Program-made: the position numbers and the translations under genes
From: Cytophagaceae bacterium
GTDB lineage: Bacteria > Bacteroidota > Bacteroidia > Cytophagales > JAIYAX01
DNA length: 64,000 nt
Assembly (NCBI GenBank): GCA_027488815.1
Contig: JAIYAX010000026.1
Span: forward strand, 79,812-143,811
Direction of reading: 5' to 3'
Shown here: positions 43,406 to 53,100 of the stretch, one piece after another
How positions within the stretch are numbered: the stretch's first letter is position 1
Layout: the number at the start of each line of letters is the position of its first letter
The notes under the pieces: generated by a model
The model's input: the letters and a program-made list of their open reading frames with translations, nothing else
Database searches by the model: none
What the model was told of the DNA's origin: nothing

Positions 43406-44365
43406 ATGTTCTTGGATTTTGAAAAGCCAATTGTAGAGCTTGAACAAAAGCTTACAGACATGAAAACGCTTGCTGAACAAAATAATGTCGATGTTTCAGA
43501 AGCTGTAAAGACACTTGAAGAGAAAATCAAGAAACTTAAAAAGGATGTTTATCAGAACCTTACCCGTTGGCAAAGGGTACAGCTCTCCAGGCATCCCGAC
43601 CGGCCTTACACCTTGGACTATATCATGGCGATCACCGACAGTTTTGTGGAGCTGCACGGTGACAGACAAGTAAGAGACGATCTTGCTATGGTCGGAGGAT
43701 TTGGCAGCATTCATGGCAGAACCTATATGCTCATAGGGCAACAAAAGGGAAGGAACACCAAGCAGCGCCAAATCAGAAATTTTGGTATGGCTAATCCTGA
43801 AGGGTACAGAAAGGCATTGAGGTTGATGAAACTGGCTGAAAAGTTCAATAAACCCATTATCACCTTTATCGACACCCCTGGTGCTTATCCAGGTCTGGAA
43901 GCTGAGGAGCGAGGCCAAGGTGAAGCCATTGCCCGAAACCTGAAAGAAATGTTCATGCTTAAGGTGCCCATTATTTGCATCGTTATTGGTGAAGGGGCTT
44001 CCGGAGGAGCTTTGGGTATAGCCATTGGCGACAAAGTTTTTATGCTTGAAAACACCTGGTACAGCGTGATTTCACCTGAAAGTTGCTCCTCGATACTTTG
44101 GAGAAGCTGGGACTTTAAAGAACAAGCTGCTGAGGCTCTAAAGCTAACAGCCACTGATATGAAAAGCGCCCAAATGATCGATGAAATCATTAAGGAGCCG
44201 CTTGGTGGGGCACATACGGATGCAGTAGGTATGGCAAAAAAGATTAAAAAAGTAATTATCGAAACCACAGATGAATTGATGCAACAAACTCCTGCTCAGC
44301 TCATTACAAACCGGATTGACAAATTCAGTAAAATGGGAGTTTTTAAGGAAGCAGAAACAGTATAA
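43406..44365 (+). CDS. accA: Acetyl-CoA carboxylase carboxyltransferase subunit alpha
   Basis: AccA forms, with AccD, the carboxyltransferase that moves carboxyl from biotin to acetyl-CoA, giving malonyl-CoA for fatty acid synthesis. The 319-residue protein matches the family along its length: N-terminal coiled helix [59 protein letters not shown] and the oxyanion stretch [34 protein letters not shown] strong TTG-N17-TAACTTTG promoter lies upstream. The MBL gene follows closely. Confidence 0.97.
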   Translation: MFLDFEKPIVELEQKLTDMKTLAEQNNVDVSEAVKTLEEKIKKLKKDVYQNLTRWQRVQLSRHPDRPYTLDYIMAITDSFVELHGDRQVRDDLAMVGGFGSIHGRTYMLIGQQKGRNTKQRQIRNFGMANPEGYRKALRLMKLAEKFNKPIITFIDTPGAYPGLEAEERGQGEAIARNLKEMFMLKVPIICIVIGEGASGGALGIAIGDKVFMLENTWYSVISPESCSSILWRSWDFKEQAAEALKLTATDMKSAQMIDEIIKEPLGGAHTDAVGMAKKIKKVIIETTDELMQQTPAQLITNRIDKFSKMGVFKEAETV

Positions 44366-44378
44366 TCGATCTGTTCAT

Positions 44379-45230
44379 TTGAAGGTTTACACCATTGATA
44401 CCGGTCTTTTCAAATTGGACGGAGGTGCCATGTTTGGCATTGTGCCTAAATCCATCTGGAACAAGTTAAACCCATCTGACGAAAACAACATGTGTACCTG
44501 GGCAATGAGGTGCCTGTTGGTTCAGATTAACCAAAGGCTGATCCTTATTGACAATGGTATCGGGAATAAACAGGATGAGCGCTTTTTTAAGTTTTACTAT
44601 CTCCATGGCAATGAAACCTTAATTTCCTCCTTAAGGAAGCACGGTTTTGAACCTGATGACATCACAGATGTGTTTTTAACACATTTACACTTTGACCATT
44701 GCGGGGGAGGAGTAGAATGGAATAATGACAGGACTGCTTTTCAGCTTACTTTTCCTAATGCCACTTATTGGACCAATGAAGCTCACTGGAACTATGCATT
44801 GTCTCCAAACCAACGAGAGAAACCTTCTTTTTTAAAAGAAAATCTGTTGCCTATGTATGACAGTGGACATCTGCAATTTGTTGAGGAAGGATTGACCAGA
44901 TTTTTACCAGAATTTGAAATCATATATACCGATGGGCATACCGGCAAACAGATGATCCCGGTGCTTCGCCATGGTGGAAGAACACTTGTTTATTGTGCGG
45001 ACTTGATTCCTTCAAAACACCATGTTCCCATTCATTATGTAATGGGCTATGATGTGAGGCCCTTGCTCACTTTGGAAGAGAAAAAATCAGTTTTGAATAT
45101 GGCCATAGCTGAAAATGCCTATTTGTTTTTTGAGCATGATCCCATTCATGAATGCGTAGGTCTGATACAGACAGAAAAAGGGATACAGTCAGGCGAATCG
45201 TTCCATTTAAGCGAGGTTTTTAAATCGTAA
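44379..45230 (+). CDS. MBL-fold metallo-hydrolase
   Basis: A 283-residue metallo-beta-lactamase-fold hydrolase. The metal-binding HxHxDH motif is HLHFDHCGG, with a later His in DGHTGKQM and the Asp in YCADLIPS. The start is taken as TTG at 44379, giving an N-terminus (LKVYTIDTGLFKLDGGAMFG) like relatives; an in-frame ATG appears only much later, and an upstream start would overlap accA. It lies 13 nt after accA and 1 nt before the patatin gene, so it belongs to the accA transcript. The substrate is unknown. Confidence 0.9.
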   Translation: MKVYTIDTGLFKLDGGAMFGIVPKSIWNKLNPSDENNMCTWAMRCLLVQINQRLILIDNGIGNKQDERFFKFYYLHGNETLISSLRKHGFEPDDITDVFLTHLHFDHCGGGVEWNNDRTAFQLTFPNATYWTNEAHWNYALSPNQREKPSFLKENLLPMYDSGHLQFVEEGLTRFLPEFEIIYTDGHTGKQMIPVLRHGGRTLVYCADLIPSKHHVPIHYVMGYDVRPLLTLEEKKSVLNMAIAENAYLFFEHDPIHECVGLIQTEKGIQSGESFHLSEVFKS

Positions 45231-45231
45231 A

Positions 45232-46002
45232 TTGAGGATAGGTTTAGTACTTTCAGGAGGAGGAGCAAGAGGTATTGCTCATTTAGGAGTATTCAAAGCC
45301 CTGATTGAGTATGGGATTGAGCCTTATTTGGTTTCAGGCACCAGCGCCGGGGCAATCGCAGGTTCTTTGTATTGTGAAGGTTACAAAGCCGAAGAAGTGC
45401 TTGAAATCATTCAGGAAACAAATGTTTTTGCTTACCTGAGACCCTCTTTCTCTACCACCGGTCTGATCAGCATGGAGAAAACAGAAGAGGTTTTTAAGAA
45501 ATACATTCAACACAACAGTTTTGAAAGCCTCAAAAGGAAATTGGTTGTCAATGCAACCGATATTAAAACAGGCGAATCGGTTTATTTTTCATCAGGAGCC
45601 TTGATCAGACCCATACTGGCTTCTGCCAGCATACCGATCATTTTTGCTCCTGTGAAACTTCAGAATCGAATGCTGGTAGATGGAGGAGTTGTAAATAACT
45701 TCCCTATTGAGCCATTGCAAAACTCCTGCGACTACCTTATTGGGGTGCATTGCAATACCATCAACGATCATATACGGATCAATAGCTTTAGACGAGTAGT
45801 AGAGCGCAGTTTTGATCTGGCTGTTCTGGGAAATACTGTGAACAAACTGGATAAAGTGAACTTATTGATTGAAGATAAGGGTTTTGGAAAATATGGTATT
45901 TTTGACAAAAAAGCAGCTCCAGCTCTTTTCAAACTTGGTTATCAGGCTGCTCGTAAACACCAGGAAACCCTCAAAAAGTTAGCAAATCAGATAGTGCCAT
46001 GA
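45232..46002 (+). CDS. Patatin-like phospholipase family protein
   Basis: A 256-residue serine acyl hydrolase. The oxyanion motif GGGARG (residues 9-14), nucleophile GTSAG (about 41-45) and the catalytic Asp in DGGVVNNFP (about 147) are all present, so it should be active on a lipid or ester. The start is TTG at 45232, one nucleotide after the previous stop, and no nearby ATG would keep the oxyanion motif. It overlaps the hutU start by 4 nt. Its place after accA and before an acyltransferase suggests lipid turnover; inference. Confidence 0.92.
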   Translation: MRIGLVLSGGGARGIAHLGVFKALIEYGIEPYLVSGTSAGAIAGSLYCEGYKAEEVLEIIQETNVFAYLRPSFSTTGLISMEKTEEVFKKYIQHNSFESLKRKLVVNATDIKTGESVYFSSGALIRPILASASIPIIFAPVKLQNRMLVDGGVVNNFPIEPLQNSCDYLIGVHCNTINDHIRINSFRRVVERSFDLAVLGNTVNKLDKVNLLIEDKGFGKYGIFDKKAAPALFKLGYQAARKHQETLKKLANQIVP

Positions 46003-47663
46003 TTGATTTTAAGACAATGGGTAAAACCCCAACCGGAACAAAGCTACATACCAAAGGATGGGTACAAGAAGCAGCGTTAAGAATGCTGTACAATAATCTC
46101 GATCCTGATGTGGCAGAGCGTCCTGAAGATTTGGTGGTGTATGGAGGCACCGGAAAGGCAGCTAGAAATTGGGAGAGTTTTGATCTCATCGTAAAAGCAC
46201 TTAAAGATCTTGGGGATGATGAAACCTTATTGGTGCAAAGTGGGAAGCCCGTAGGAATACTCCCAACTCACCCCGATGCACCAAGAGTTATCATTTCCAA
46301 TAGCCAATTGGTGCCACACTGGGCCAACTGGGAGCACTTTAGAGACCTTGAAGCCAAGGGGCTCATGATGTATGGACAAATGACTGCAGGATCCTGGATA
46401 TACATCGGTTCACAAGGCATAGTTCAAGGCACTTATGAAACCTATGCAGAAGTAGCCCGTCAGCATTTTGGGGGTAGCTTAAAAGGCACCCTCAATGTTA
46501 CCGCTGGCCTTGGAGGAATGGGCGGGGCCCAGCCTTTAGCCATCACGATGAACGAAGGTGTCTGTCTTGCAGCTGAGGTAGAGCTATGGAGGGCCCAGAA
46601 AAGAATAGAGACCCGATACCTGGACGTGATCACTCATGACATCGACGAAGGAATTGATCTGGCACTTAGGTCCAAGGACAAAGGTGAAGCACTTTCGGTG
46701 GCAGTCATCTGCAACGTGGTTGATCTTTTGGAGCGACTGATTGCCAGAAACATCACACCGGACACTTTAACCGACCAGACCTCTGCTCACGATGCCCTGG
46801 TGGGTTACTTCCCCGAGCATCTCTCCGTAGATCAGGCAAAAGTGTTGAGGGATCAAAATCCGGAGGAGTACATCAGCCGTTCTTTAGATACTATGGCCCA
46901 CCATGTAAAACTCATGCTGGAACTACAGAGGCGGGGAGCCGTTACGTTTGATTATGGCAATAACTTAAGGGGACAGGCTAAGGACCAAAGAAAGGTTGAA
47001 AATGCATTCAATTTCCCCGGATTTGTACCTGCTTACATCCGCCCACTTTTCTGTGAAGGCAAAGGGCCTTTCAGATTTGTTGCCCTGAGCGGCGATCCTG
47101 AAGATATTTATACTTGTGATCAAGTTCTTTTGGACTTGTTCCCGGAAGATTTGGCCCTCAAGCGTTGGCTTAAACTGGCTAAAGAGAAAATCGCCTTTCA
47201 GGGACTACCCGCACGTATATGTTGGTTGAGACAGGGAGAGCGAGAAAAAGCCGGTCTGGCTTTCAATCAATTGGTGAAGGAAGGAAAAGTAAAAGCCCCA
47301 ATTGTGATTGGAAGAGATCACCTTGATACGGGATCAGTTGCTTCTCCTAACCGGGAAACAGAAGCAATGCTTGATGGATCCGATGCTGTGGCAGATTGGC
47401 CAGTTCTCAATGCATTGATCAATACAGCAGGAGGAGCAAGTTGGGTATCTCTTCATCATGGGGGAGGTGTAGGGATCGGCTATTCCATTCATGCAGGTAT
47501 GGTGATCGTGGCAGATGGAACTGATCAGGCACAGAAACGACTTAAACGAGTGCTTCACAATGATCCGGCTATGGGCGTCATAAGGCATGCCGATGCAGGA
47601 TATGACATTGCCAAAGATTATGCACGGAGATTTCGGTTGGATATAAAAGATAGACTGTTGTGA
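45999..47663 (+). CDS. hutU: Urocanate hydratase
   Basis: HutU hydrates urocanate to imidazolonepropionate in histidine degradation, using tightly bound NAD+ as an electrophile. The 554-residue protein has [14 protein letters not shown] (nucleotide-binding loop) and the signature [16 protein letters not shown], where most members have WLGYGER; the active-site Cys is retained. Start ATGA overlaps the patatin stop. hutH, hutI and hutG are not in the window, so this copy is separated from a full hut operon. Confidence 0.97.
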   Translation: MIDFKTMGKTPTGTKLHTKGWVQEAALRMLYNNLDPDVAERPEDLVVYGGTGKAARNWESFDLIVKALKDLGDDETLLVQSGKPVGILPTHPDAPRVIISNSQLVPHWANWEHFRDLEAKGLMMYGQMTAGSWIYIGSQGIVQGTYETYAEVARQHFGGSLKGTLNVTAGLGGMGGAQPLAITMNEGVCLAAEVELWRAQKRIETRYLDVITHDIDEGIDLALRSKDKGEALSVAVICNVVDLLERLIARNITPDTLTDQTSAHDALVGYFPEHLSVDQAKVLRDQNPEEYISRSLDTMAHHVKLMLELQRRGAVTFDYGNNLRGQAKDQRKVENAFNFPGFVPAYIRPLFCEGKGPFRFVALSGDPEDIYTCDQVLLDLFPEDLALKRWLKLAKEKIAFQGLPARICWLRQGEREKAGLAFNQLVKEGKVKAPIVIGRDHLDTGSVASPNRETEAMLDGSDAVADWPVLNALINTAGGASWVSLHHGGGVGIGYSIHAGMVIVADGTDQAQKRLKRVLHNDPAMGVIRHADAGYDIAKDYARRFRLDIKDRLL

Positions 47664-47665
47664 GT

Positions 47666-48211
47666 ATGAAGATTCTTATTTCACGGATTTTTTTCAAACT
47701 CACCGGTTGGACTACCAAAGGAGGAGTACCGCCAGAGATTAGGAAATGTGTTTTGGTAGCAGCCCCACACACCAGCAATTGGGATTTTTTTTACTGCATG
47801 TGCGCTTTGTATCTGATGAAGGTAAATGTGAAATTTTTGGCAAAAAAGTCATTATTCAACTTTCCACTTGGACTCATTATGTATCCCACGGGAGGAATTC
47901 CGGTGGACCGAACCAAAAATACCAACATGGTAGAGACCATGGTAAAAATGTTTGCTGAAAGAGACGATTTTGTGTTGATGATTCCTGCAGAAGGTACAAG
48001 AGGAAAGGTAAAGGAATGGAAGTCAGGTTTTTATCATACAGCCGTACAAAGCGGTGTTCCGATTATGATGGGATACCTGGATTATAAATTCAAAGTAGCA
48101 GGCATAGAAAATGTATTTTACCCATCTGGTGATTTTGAAGCAGATCTTCCTAAAATCAAAGCTTACTACAAAGGTATTCATGCCAAGCATCCTGAATTGG
48201 CAAGTGTGTAA
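47666..48211 (+). CDS. Lysophospholipid acyltransferase family protein
   Basis: A 181-residue membrane-associated acyltransferase of the PlsC-like (LPLAT) family. The catalytic HxxxxD motif is HTSNWD (about residues 35-40), and the acceptor-phosphate site resembles IPAEGTRGKV (about 110-119). The ATG at 47666 is preferred over an overlapping GTG at 47660. It begins 2 nt after the hutU stop and is likely cotranscribed with accA-MBL-patatin-hutU. It is shorter than full PlsC enzymes, as is common for this group; substrate unknown. Confidence 0.9.
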   Translation: MKILISRIFFKLTGWTTKGGVPPEIRKCVLVAAPHTSNWDFFYCMCALYLMKVNVKFLAKKSLFNFPLGLIMYPTGGIPVDRTKNTNMVETMVKMFAERDDFVLMIPAEGTRGKVKEWKSGFYHTAVQSGVPIMMGYLDYKFKVAGIENVFYPSGDFEADLPKIKAYYKGIHAKHPELASV

Positions 48212-48307
48212 TAAATGGCAAGTGTCACTTTTTTGGTTAAGCTGCCATGTTGAACGAAACAAAACAATTGGAACCAAATTTGATTTCTAATTTCAAACAT
48301 CTTTTTT

Positions 48308-49261
48308 ATGAGTCAACATCCTGAGCACGTTCACTGCCTCATTATCGGATCAGGGCCTGCAGGGTATACTGCAGCAATTTATGCAGCAAGAGCCAACTTA
48401 AAACCCATCATGTATACTGGAGTACAGCCTGGTGGTCAACTGATGATTACCAATGATGTGGAGAATTATCCGGGTTATCCTATGGGGGTTCATGGCCCAA
48501 AGATGATGGAGGATTTTAAAGCTCAGGCAGAGCGATTTGGTACCGATGTTCGCATGGGAGTAGCCACCAAAGTTGATTTTAGTGGCAGCCCGCACAAAGT
48601 CTGGATTGATGACAAACATGAGATACATGCCGATGCTGTCATCATTTCAACAGGTGCATCAGCTAAATGGCTGGGAATTCCTTCGGAGCAAAGATTGAAT
48701 GGCTCAGGAGTATCCGCCTGCGCAGTATGCGATGGCTTCTTCTACCGGGGTCAAGAGGTTGCCATTGTTGGGGCTGGAGATACAGCTTGTGAAGAGGCAC
48801 TTTACCTTTCTAAGCTTTGCCCAACCGTTCACATGCTTGTGAGGGGGGAGAAAATGAGAGCAAGCAAGATTATGCAGGATCGTGTACTCAAAACGCCAAA
48901 TATCAAAGTATACTGGAATTCAGAAACCGACGAGATTTTGGGAGATCCGGTAGTAACAGCAGTAAGAATAAAAAACAATAAAACCGGAGCCCTGACAGAG
49001 ATACCTGTAACAGGCTTTTTCGTAGCGATAGGGCACACGCCAAATTCATCCATTTTTAAAGGCTGGCTCAACATGGACGATGCCGGATACTTAAAAACAA
49101 TACCCGGCACTGCTGCTACCAACATCGAAGGAGTGTTTGCCTGCGGCGATGTGCAGGATAAAATATACCGTCAAGCTGTGACTGCTGCCGGCACGGGTTG
49201 CATGGCGGCCTTGGAGGCAGAGCGTTGGCTGGCTGCCAAAGAGGCAGAGGTGATGGCCTGA
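48308..49261 (+). CDS. trxB: Thioredoxin-disulfide reductase
   Basis: TrxB reduces thioredoxin with NADPH through FAD and a redox disulfide. The 317-residue flavoprotein shows the FAD fold GSGPAGYTAAIYAARA near the N-terminus, the redox site CAVCDG (about residues 138-143), the NADPH fold GAGDTACEEALYL, and the C-terminal FAD-binding GVFACGDV. Organisation and length are typical of low-molecular-weight TrxB. A 96-nt gap separates it from the acyltransferase; it may have its own promoter. Confidence 0.97.
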   Translation: MSQHPEHVHCLIIGSGPAGYTAAIYAARANLKPIMYTGVQPGGQLMITNDVENYPGYPMGVHGPKMMEDFKAQAERFGTDVRMGVATKVDFSGSPHKVWIDDKHEIHADAVIISTGASAKWLGIPSEQRLNGSGVSACAVCDGFFYRGQEVAIVGAGDTACEEALYLSKLCPTVHMLVRGEKMRASKIMQDRVLKTPNIKVYWNSETDEILGDPVVTAVRIKNNKTGALTEIPVTGFFVAIGHTPNSSIFKGWLNMDDAGYLKTIPGTAATNIEGVFACGDVQDKIYRQAVTAAGTGCMAALEAERWLAAKEAEVMA

Positions 49262-49327
49262 TAGTAAATGACTATTTAAATTTAATTTTTGTTCTTAATT
49301 TTCCATGTTAATTTATATTAAGTGATA

Positions 49328-49349
49328 AAAAAGAGTAAATGCTCTTTTT
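49328..49349. terminator. Bidirectional terminator between trxB and the convergent lipoprotein
   Basis: AAAAAGAG/CTCTTTTT stem with a TAAATG loop between the converging ends at 49261 and 49362. Confidence 0.75.
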
Positions 49350-49361
49350 ATTTTAAAAATA

Positions 49362-49937
49362 TCATTGTTGTATAGTAAAGTCAGCTTGGGCAGTGATAGT
49401 TTCCGGGCCACCAATACCAAGTCTGTCTAATGTTACTTGAGGCAACTGTATTCTAATCCCATTTGTGCTTCTAGTTACGGTAATTTTAGTGCTTACCGAG
49501 CGACTTGTGTAATTGCTACTGGGCTGAAGGTTGTCAGCAACTATATAACAATCGGCAGGAGTTGATGTCTGTAGAAAATCAGATTGCTTTTTAATGTTAA
49601 ATGTTCCAGAGTTTGGTTGGCCCCTGAAATAAATAACCATGTCTCTTTCTGAGGTGTCAGAAATAGTCGCTGAATACAAAGAGCTGGTAGTTACGCAAAT
49701 ACCAGTAACGATGATATTTCCACTACTTCCAATTCCGTTCAAACTAAATGAACCGCTCCCAGAAAGACTGGTTGAACAATTTGCTGATATTGTACCTGTA
49801 CCTCCACCTAGAGAACCACCTCCTCCACCACCACCAGAAGGGTTAGGATCGTTGCTTTCGTCTTTATTACAAGAAATAGCAAGAGCTACTAAACTTGTGA
49901 TTATCAGGATTTTTAGAGTTGATGTAAGTGTTTTCAT
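49362..49937 (-). CDS. Hypothetical Gly-rich lipoprotein
   Basis: A 191-residue protein with a lipoprotein signal (MKTLTSTLKILIITSLVALAISC; lipobox AISC), a Ser/Pro/Asn linker, a polyglycine tract (GGGGGGGSLGGG, about residues 35-48) and a predicted beta-rich domain with alternating Thr/Ser strands. I recognise no domain. The ATG at 49937 is chosen because the upstream codons would push the signal peptide inward. It may face the cell surface. It is separated by 183 nt from the large T9SS gene upstream. Confidence 0.78.
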   Translation of the reverse strand: MKTLTSTLKILIITSLVALAISCNKDESNDPNPSGGGGGGGSLGGGTGTISANCSTSLSGSGSFSLNGIGSSGNIIVTGICVTTSSLYSATISDTSERDMVIYFRGQPNSGTFNIKKQSDFLQTSTPADCYIVADNLQPSSNYTSRSVSTKITVTRSTNGIRIQLPQVTLDRLGIGGPETITAQADFTIQQ

Positions 49938-50053
49938 ATACTTTTTTTGGTTTTTGTGTCGCAATGTAATACACGATTATTAAAAGTAAAATGATTGCAG
50001 TTAAAAGAAGTTCGTTTTCAGCAATAAACATTATGTCTTTTTTTCATAAAGTT

Positions 50054-50087
50054 CAAAAAAAATGAGCCTCTTTTCAGGAGGCTCATT
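50054..50087 (-). terminator. Terminator of the large T9SS gene
   Basis: AATGAGCCTC/GAGGCTCATT stem, 7-nt loop, then a T run on the minus strand, 34 nt beyond the gene's stop. Confidence 0.88.
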
Positions 50088-50120
50088 CATGGTATTAAAG
50101 TATATACCTGGAAAAATTTC

Positions 50121-53100
50121 TTATTCCTTGATCAGCTTACGCCTCAAGACGCCTTTGTCACTATGCAGGATTAGCATGTAGGTGCCGGGGCTGAGCTGCT
50201 CTATGGACAGGGGAATACTCACTCCGTTTATTACTTCTATTTGTTCTTCCACTTGTATCAGTCGTCCTTCGAGTGAGTAGATTTCCAGGCGGCCTTGTGG
50301 TAAGCCTTCGCCTGAAGTAGCCAATTGAATGGTGTTCTGAGCAGGGTTGGGGTATATCTCAAGCTTGCCAAATTGCAAAGGCTCTTGTTCAATTCCGGTA
50401 ACAATGCCGATGTTGTATCGCTGGGCAAGGTAAGCATGCAAGCTGTCCAAACCACTGCTTGCAATTTGAGCATTATTGATGATCACCTCTGCAATTTGAC
50501 CTGTCATAAAATCGCTTGCAGCATTTCTTGAGCCAAGGAATAACGTTGCATCAGCAGATGCGCCGGGATTGGCAGTGAATGGCCCATTGGTCATAGACAT
50601 TAGTTGACCATTCACATAGAGGTTATGGCTGGCATGCGACCCTGTAAATACATGGGTAACTATTCTGTACGTGTTATTGGTTGCCCATCCGGCAGCTAAA
50701 TTTTTGGTCGATCTGTCAAAGCTTCTTCTTACCATTATTGTGTTACCGTTGGTTGAGTTTAAATAGGATCCGTCGTTAAAATTAGTATTGGTTCCATGCT
50801 CGTATACCAGGCCTCCTGTAGCCTTAAAGACGATTGAAATCGTAAAGAATCCCAAGTTTACCAAGGCATTTGACCTTAAGCTAGTGGTTGCACCATTAAA
50901 CTCCAATGCAGGATGAGTGTTGATCGCATTGGTTTGTAGTGAAGGCTCTTGTAAACCAAGCAGTGCTTCGAGATCATTACTCACCGAACCAGAATTCCTC
51001 AAGTTTATCCATCGCTGTACTTTGCCGGCTGTTGTACCTATGACCACGCCTCCGTCTGATCTATACCACCCCTGGATTTGTGAGTCATCGAAATTTGCAA
51101 AAGGAGACATAGCTTCTCTGGACAGGGTGTCAGTTCCGAAAGCGTTGCTTGCCACCACTCGTACCTGATACACGGTAAATTTCAAGGGAGCAGGTATCTG
51201 GGCAGTAAAGCTACTTTGAGCGGAGGTGTAAAACTGTCTGGCAAGTGTATCAAAAGTGCTGAACTTGTTGCTAGAGTACTGCACCTGGTAACTGCCACTA
51301 ACGCCTCTGTTATCAATAGTAAAGCTTGAAGCTAGAAATGTGTTGGATCCACCCTGCTTCGTTACGCTCAAGTTAGAAAGGGCAGGTTTCAAAATTCCAA
51401 GGCTATACTTCTGCTCCAGATATGCGTGCAATTGGGATAACTCTTGAGCAGTCAGTACTCGATTGTAAGCGATCACTTCTGCGATGTCACCATCCAGGTA
51501 CTTGTTGCCTGCGAAAGCAGTGCCATTGTAGCCGATGCCAATGTAAGGAGTGTTGATGAAGTTGGGAGTTCTAAGCGATTGAGTGGTCCCGCCTAAAGTT
51601 TGAGTGATTAAATTGTTATTAATTAATCTTGATCCTACAGCAGGATTTCCAATTTGAAATTTTTGTTCTACCCAAACGTAATAATTGTTTACCGGGAAGG
51701 TATTTCCGCTACTGCTCGTTTCTAGAGTTGCCAAAGAATTAGAAGCTCTATTTACACTGATAAATTGTAGTCCATTCCCTGTTCCCCCACCATCACTAAA
51801 AATTTCTAGATTGGAAGTTTCACCTGTTAGTGCCGAAGCAATCCTGAACAACCCATTGTAAGACTTTCTTACCCTGTTTTTAAATACAATAACGGTTGTC
51901 AAATTGGTGCGTAGGTCAAGGGGACGGTTTCCTGTCAATACATCATTGGAGCCATCATAGCGCAAGACCGGCTTCCCATTCAGCACATTAGTTACCAAGC
52001 TTGGAGCCGTTGCGGTATCTGTGGAAGTGTAGAGTCTGGGTTCTGCAAGGTCGTAGATACCCGTCACTTTTTGGTTAGTGGTTTCCACTGCCTGGTCGGC
52101 ACTGATCCAGGTACGCATACCGTTAGTGGGTATCTGGGTTTGGGGTTTAAAGGCCCCTATGTTGCTGTAGAAAGTACCCGCAGCATTGGTCAATTTTGTA
52201 CGGTAGTAATAAATGGTACCACTGCTCAAGCCACTTATTGTCGCACTCACCAAGGAGGCAGTGGCAGAAGCGGCTAGTGATGCTGTAGTAGAACTAATTG
52301 GCGAAGTAAAGTTGGGGCTGGTAGATACTTCAAACAAATAGTTGGTGCCCAAACTTTTGGGGGTCACATTGGCCCTCAAGGTAATAGAAGTGGCTGTCAG
52401 GTTACTAAAGGTATCCAATGAAGCAGTTGGAACATAGCCAAGGCTCAGGTTGTAGCGATTGGCCAGGTACAACTCCACCTGAAGGCGTTCTGTTTGGCTC
52501 AATGGGCGGTTGTAGATGATCATCTCGGCTATATCTCCATCTAAGAAGGAAGCTCCTCCAGGAATTACCCCTATGTGGGCAAGATCAGCAATTTGTGGAA
52601 AAAAGACACCCGTTCCTCCATCAATGCCATTGGTAAGTGAGTCTCCGTTGTAATAACCGGAAGCTTCAATATTGCTTGGCACTATAAAACTTGCCAAATA
52701 ATATGTATTTGCAGTTCCAATATTTGCATAACTTTTTGATTTCGCCAATCCTCCAAATCCACTTGTTGGCCTGTTGGCAACATACACAAGATTTCCGTTT
52801 CCGGATGTCCCGGCCTGCCAATACAGCTCCATTTGTGAGCTCGTTTGAGTATGAGTAGCTGAAAGCTTTAGTAAAGCATTGTAATCTTTCCTTACATCAT
52901 TTTTAGTGACTACAAAAACAGAAGGACCGTTGCGTACATCCAAATTCTTGGTGCTTGTCAAAAAGTCGTTTGTACCATCAAAACGTACCACAGGAAATCC
53001 ATTTATAACATTGCTTACGATGGTGGGTTGGCTAATTCCAGGAGCTATGCCTACATCGTTTGATTTAGATGAAAGATCAGCCCAACTGGTTATTAATGAG

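Noticed and set aside
49800-49840. Short tandem repeat near 49.8 kb
   Set aside because: Glycine codons of the lipoprotein linker explain it; not a CRISPR or satellite.
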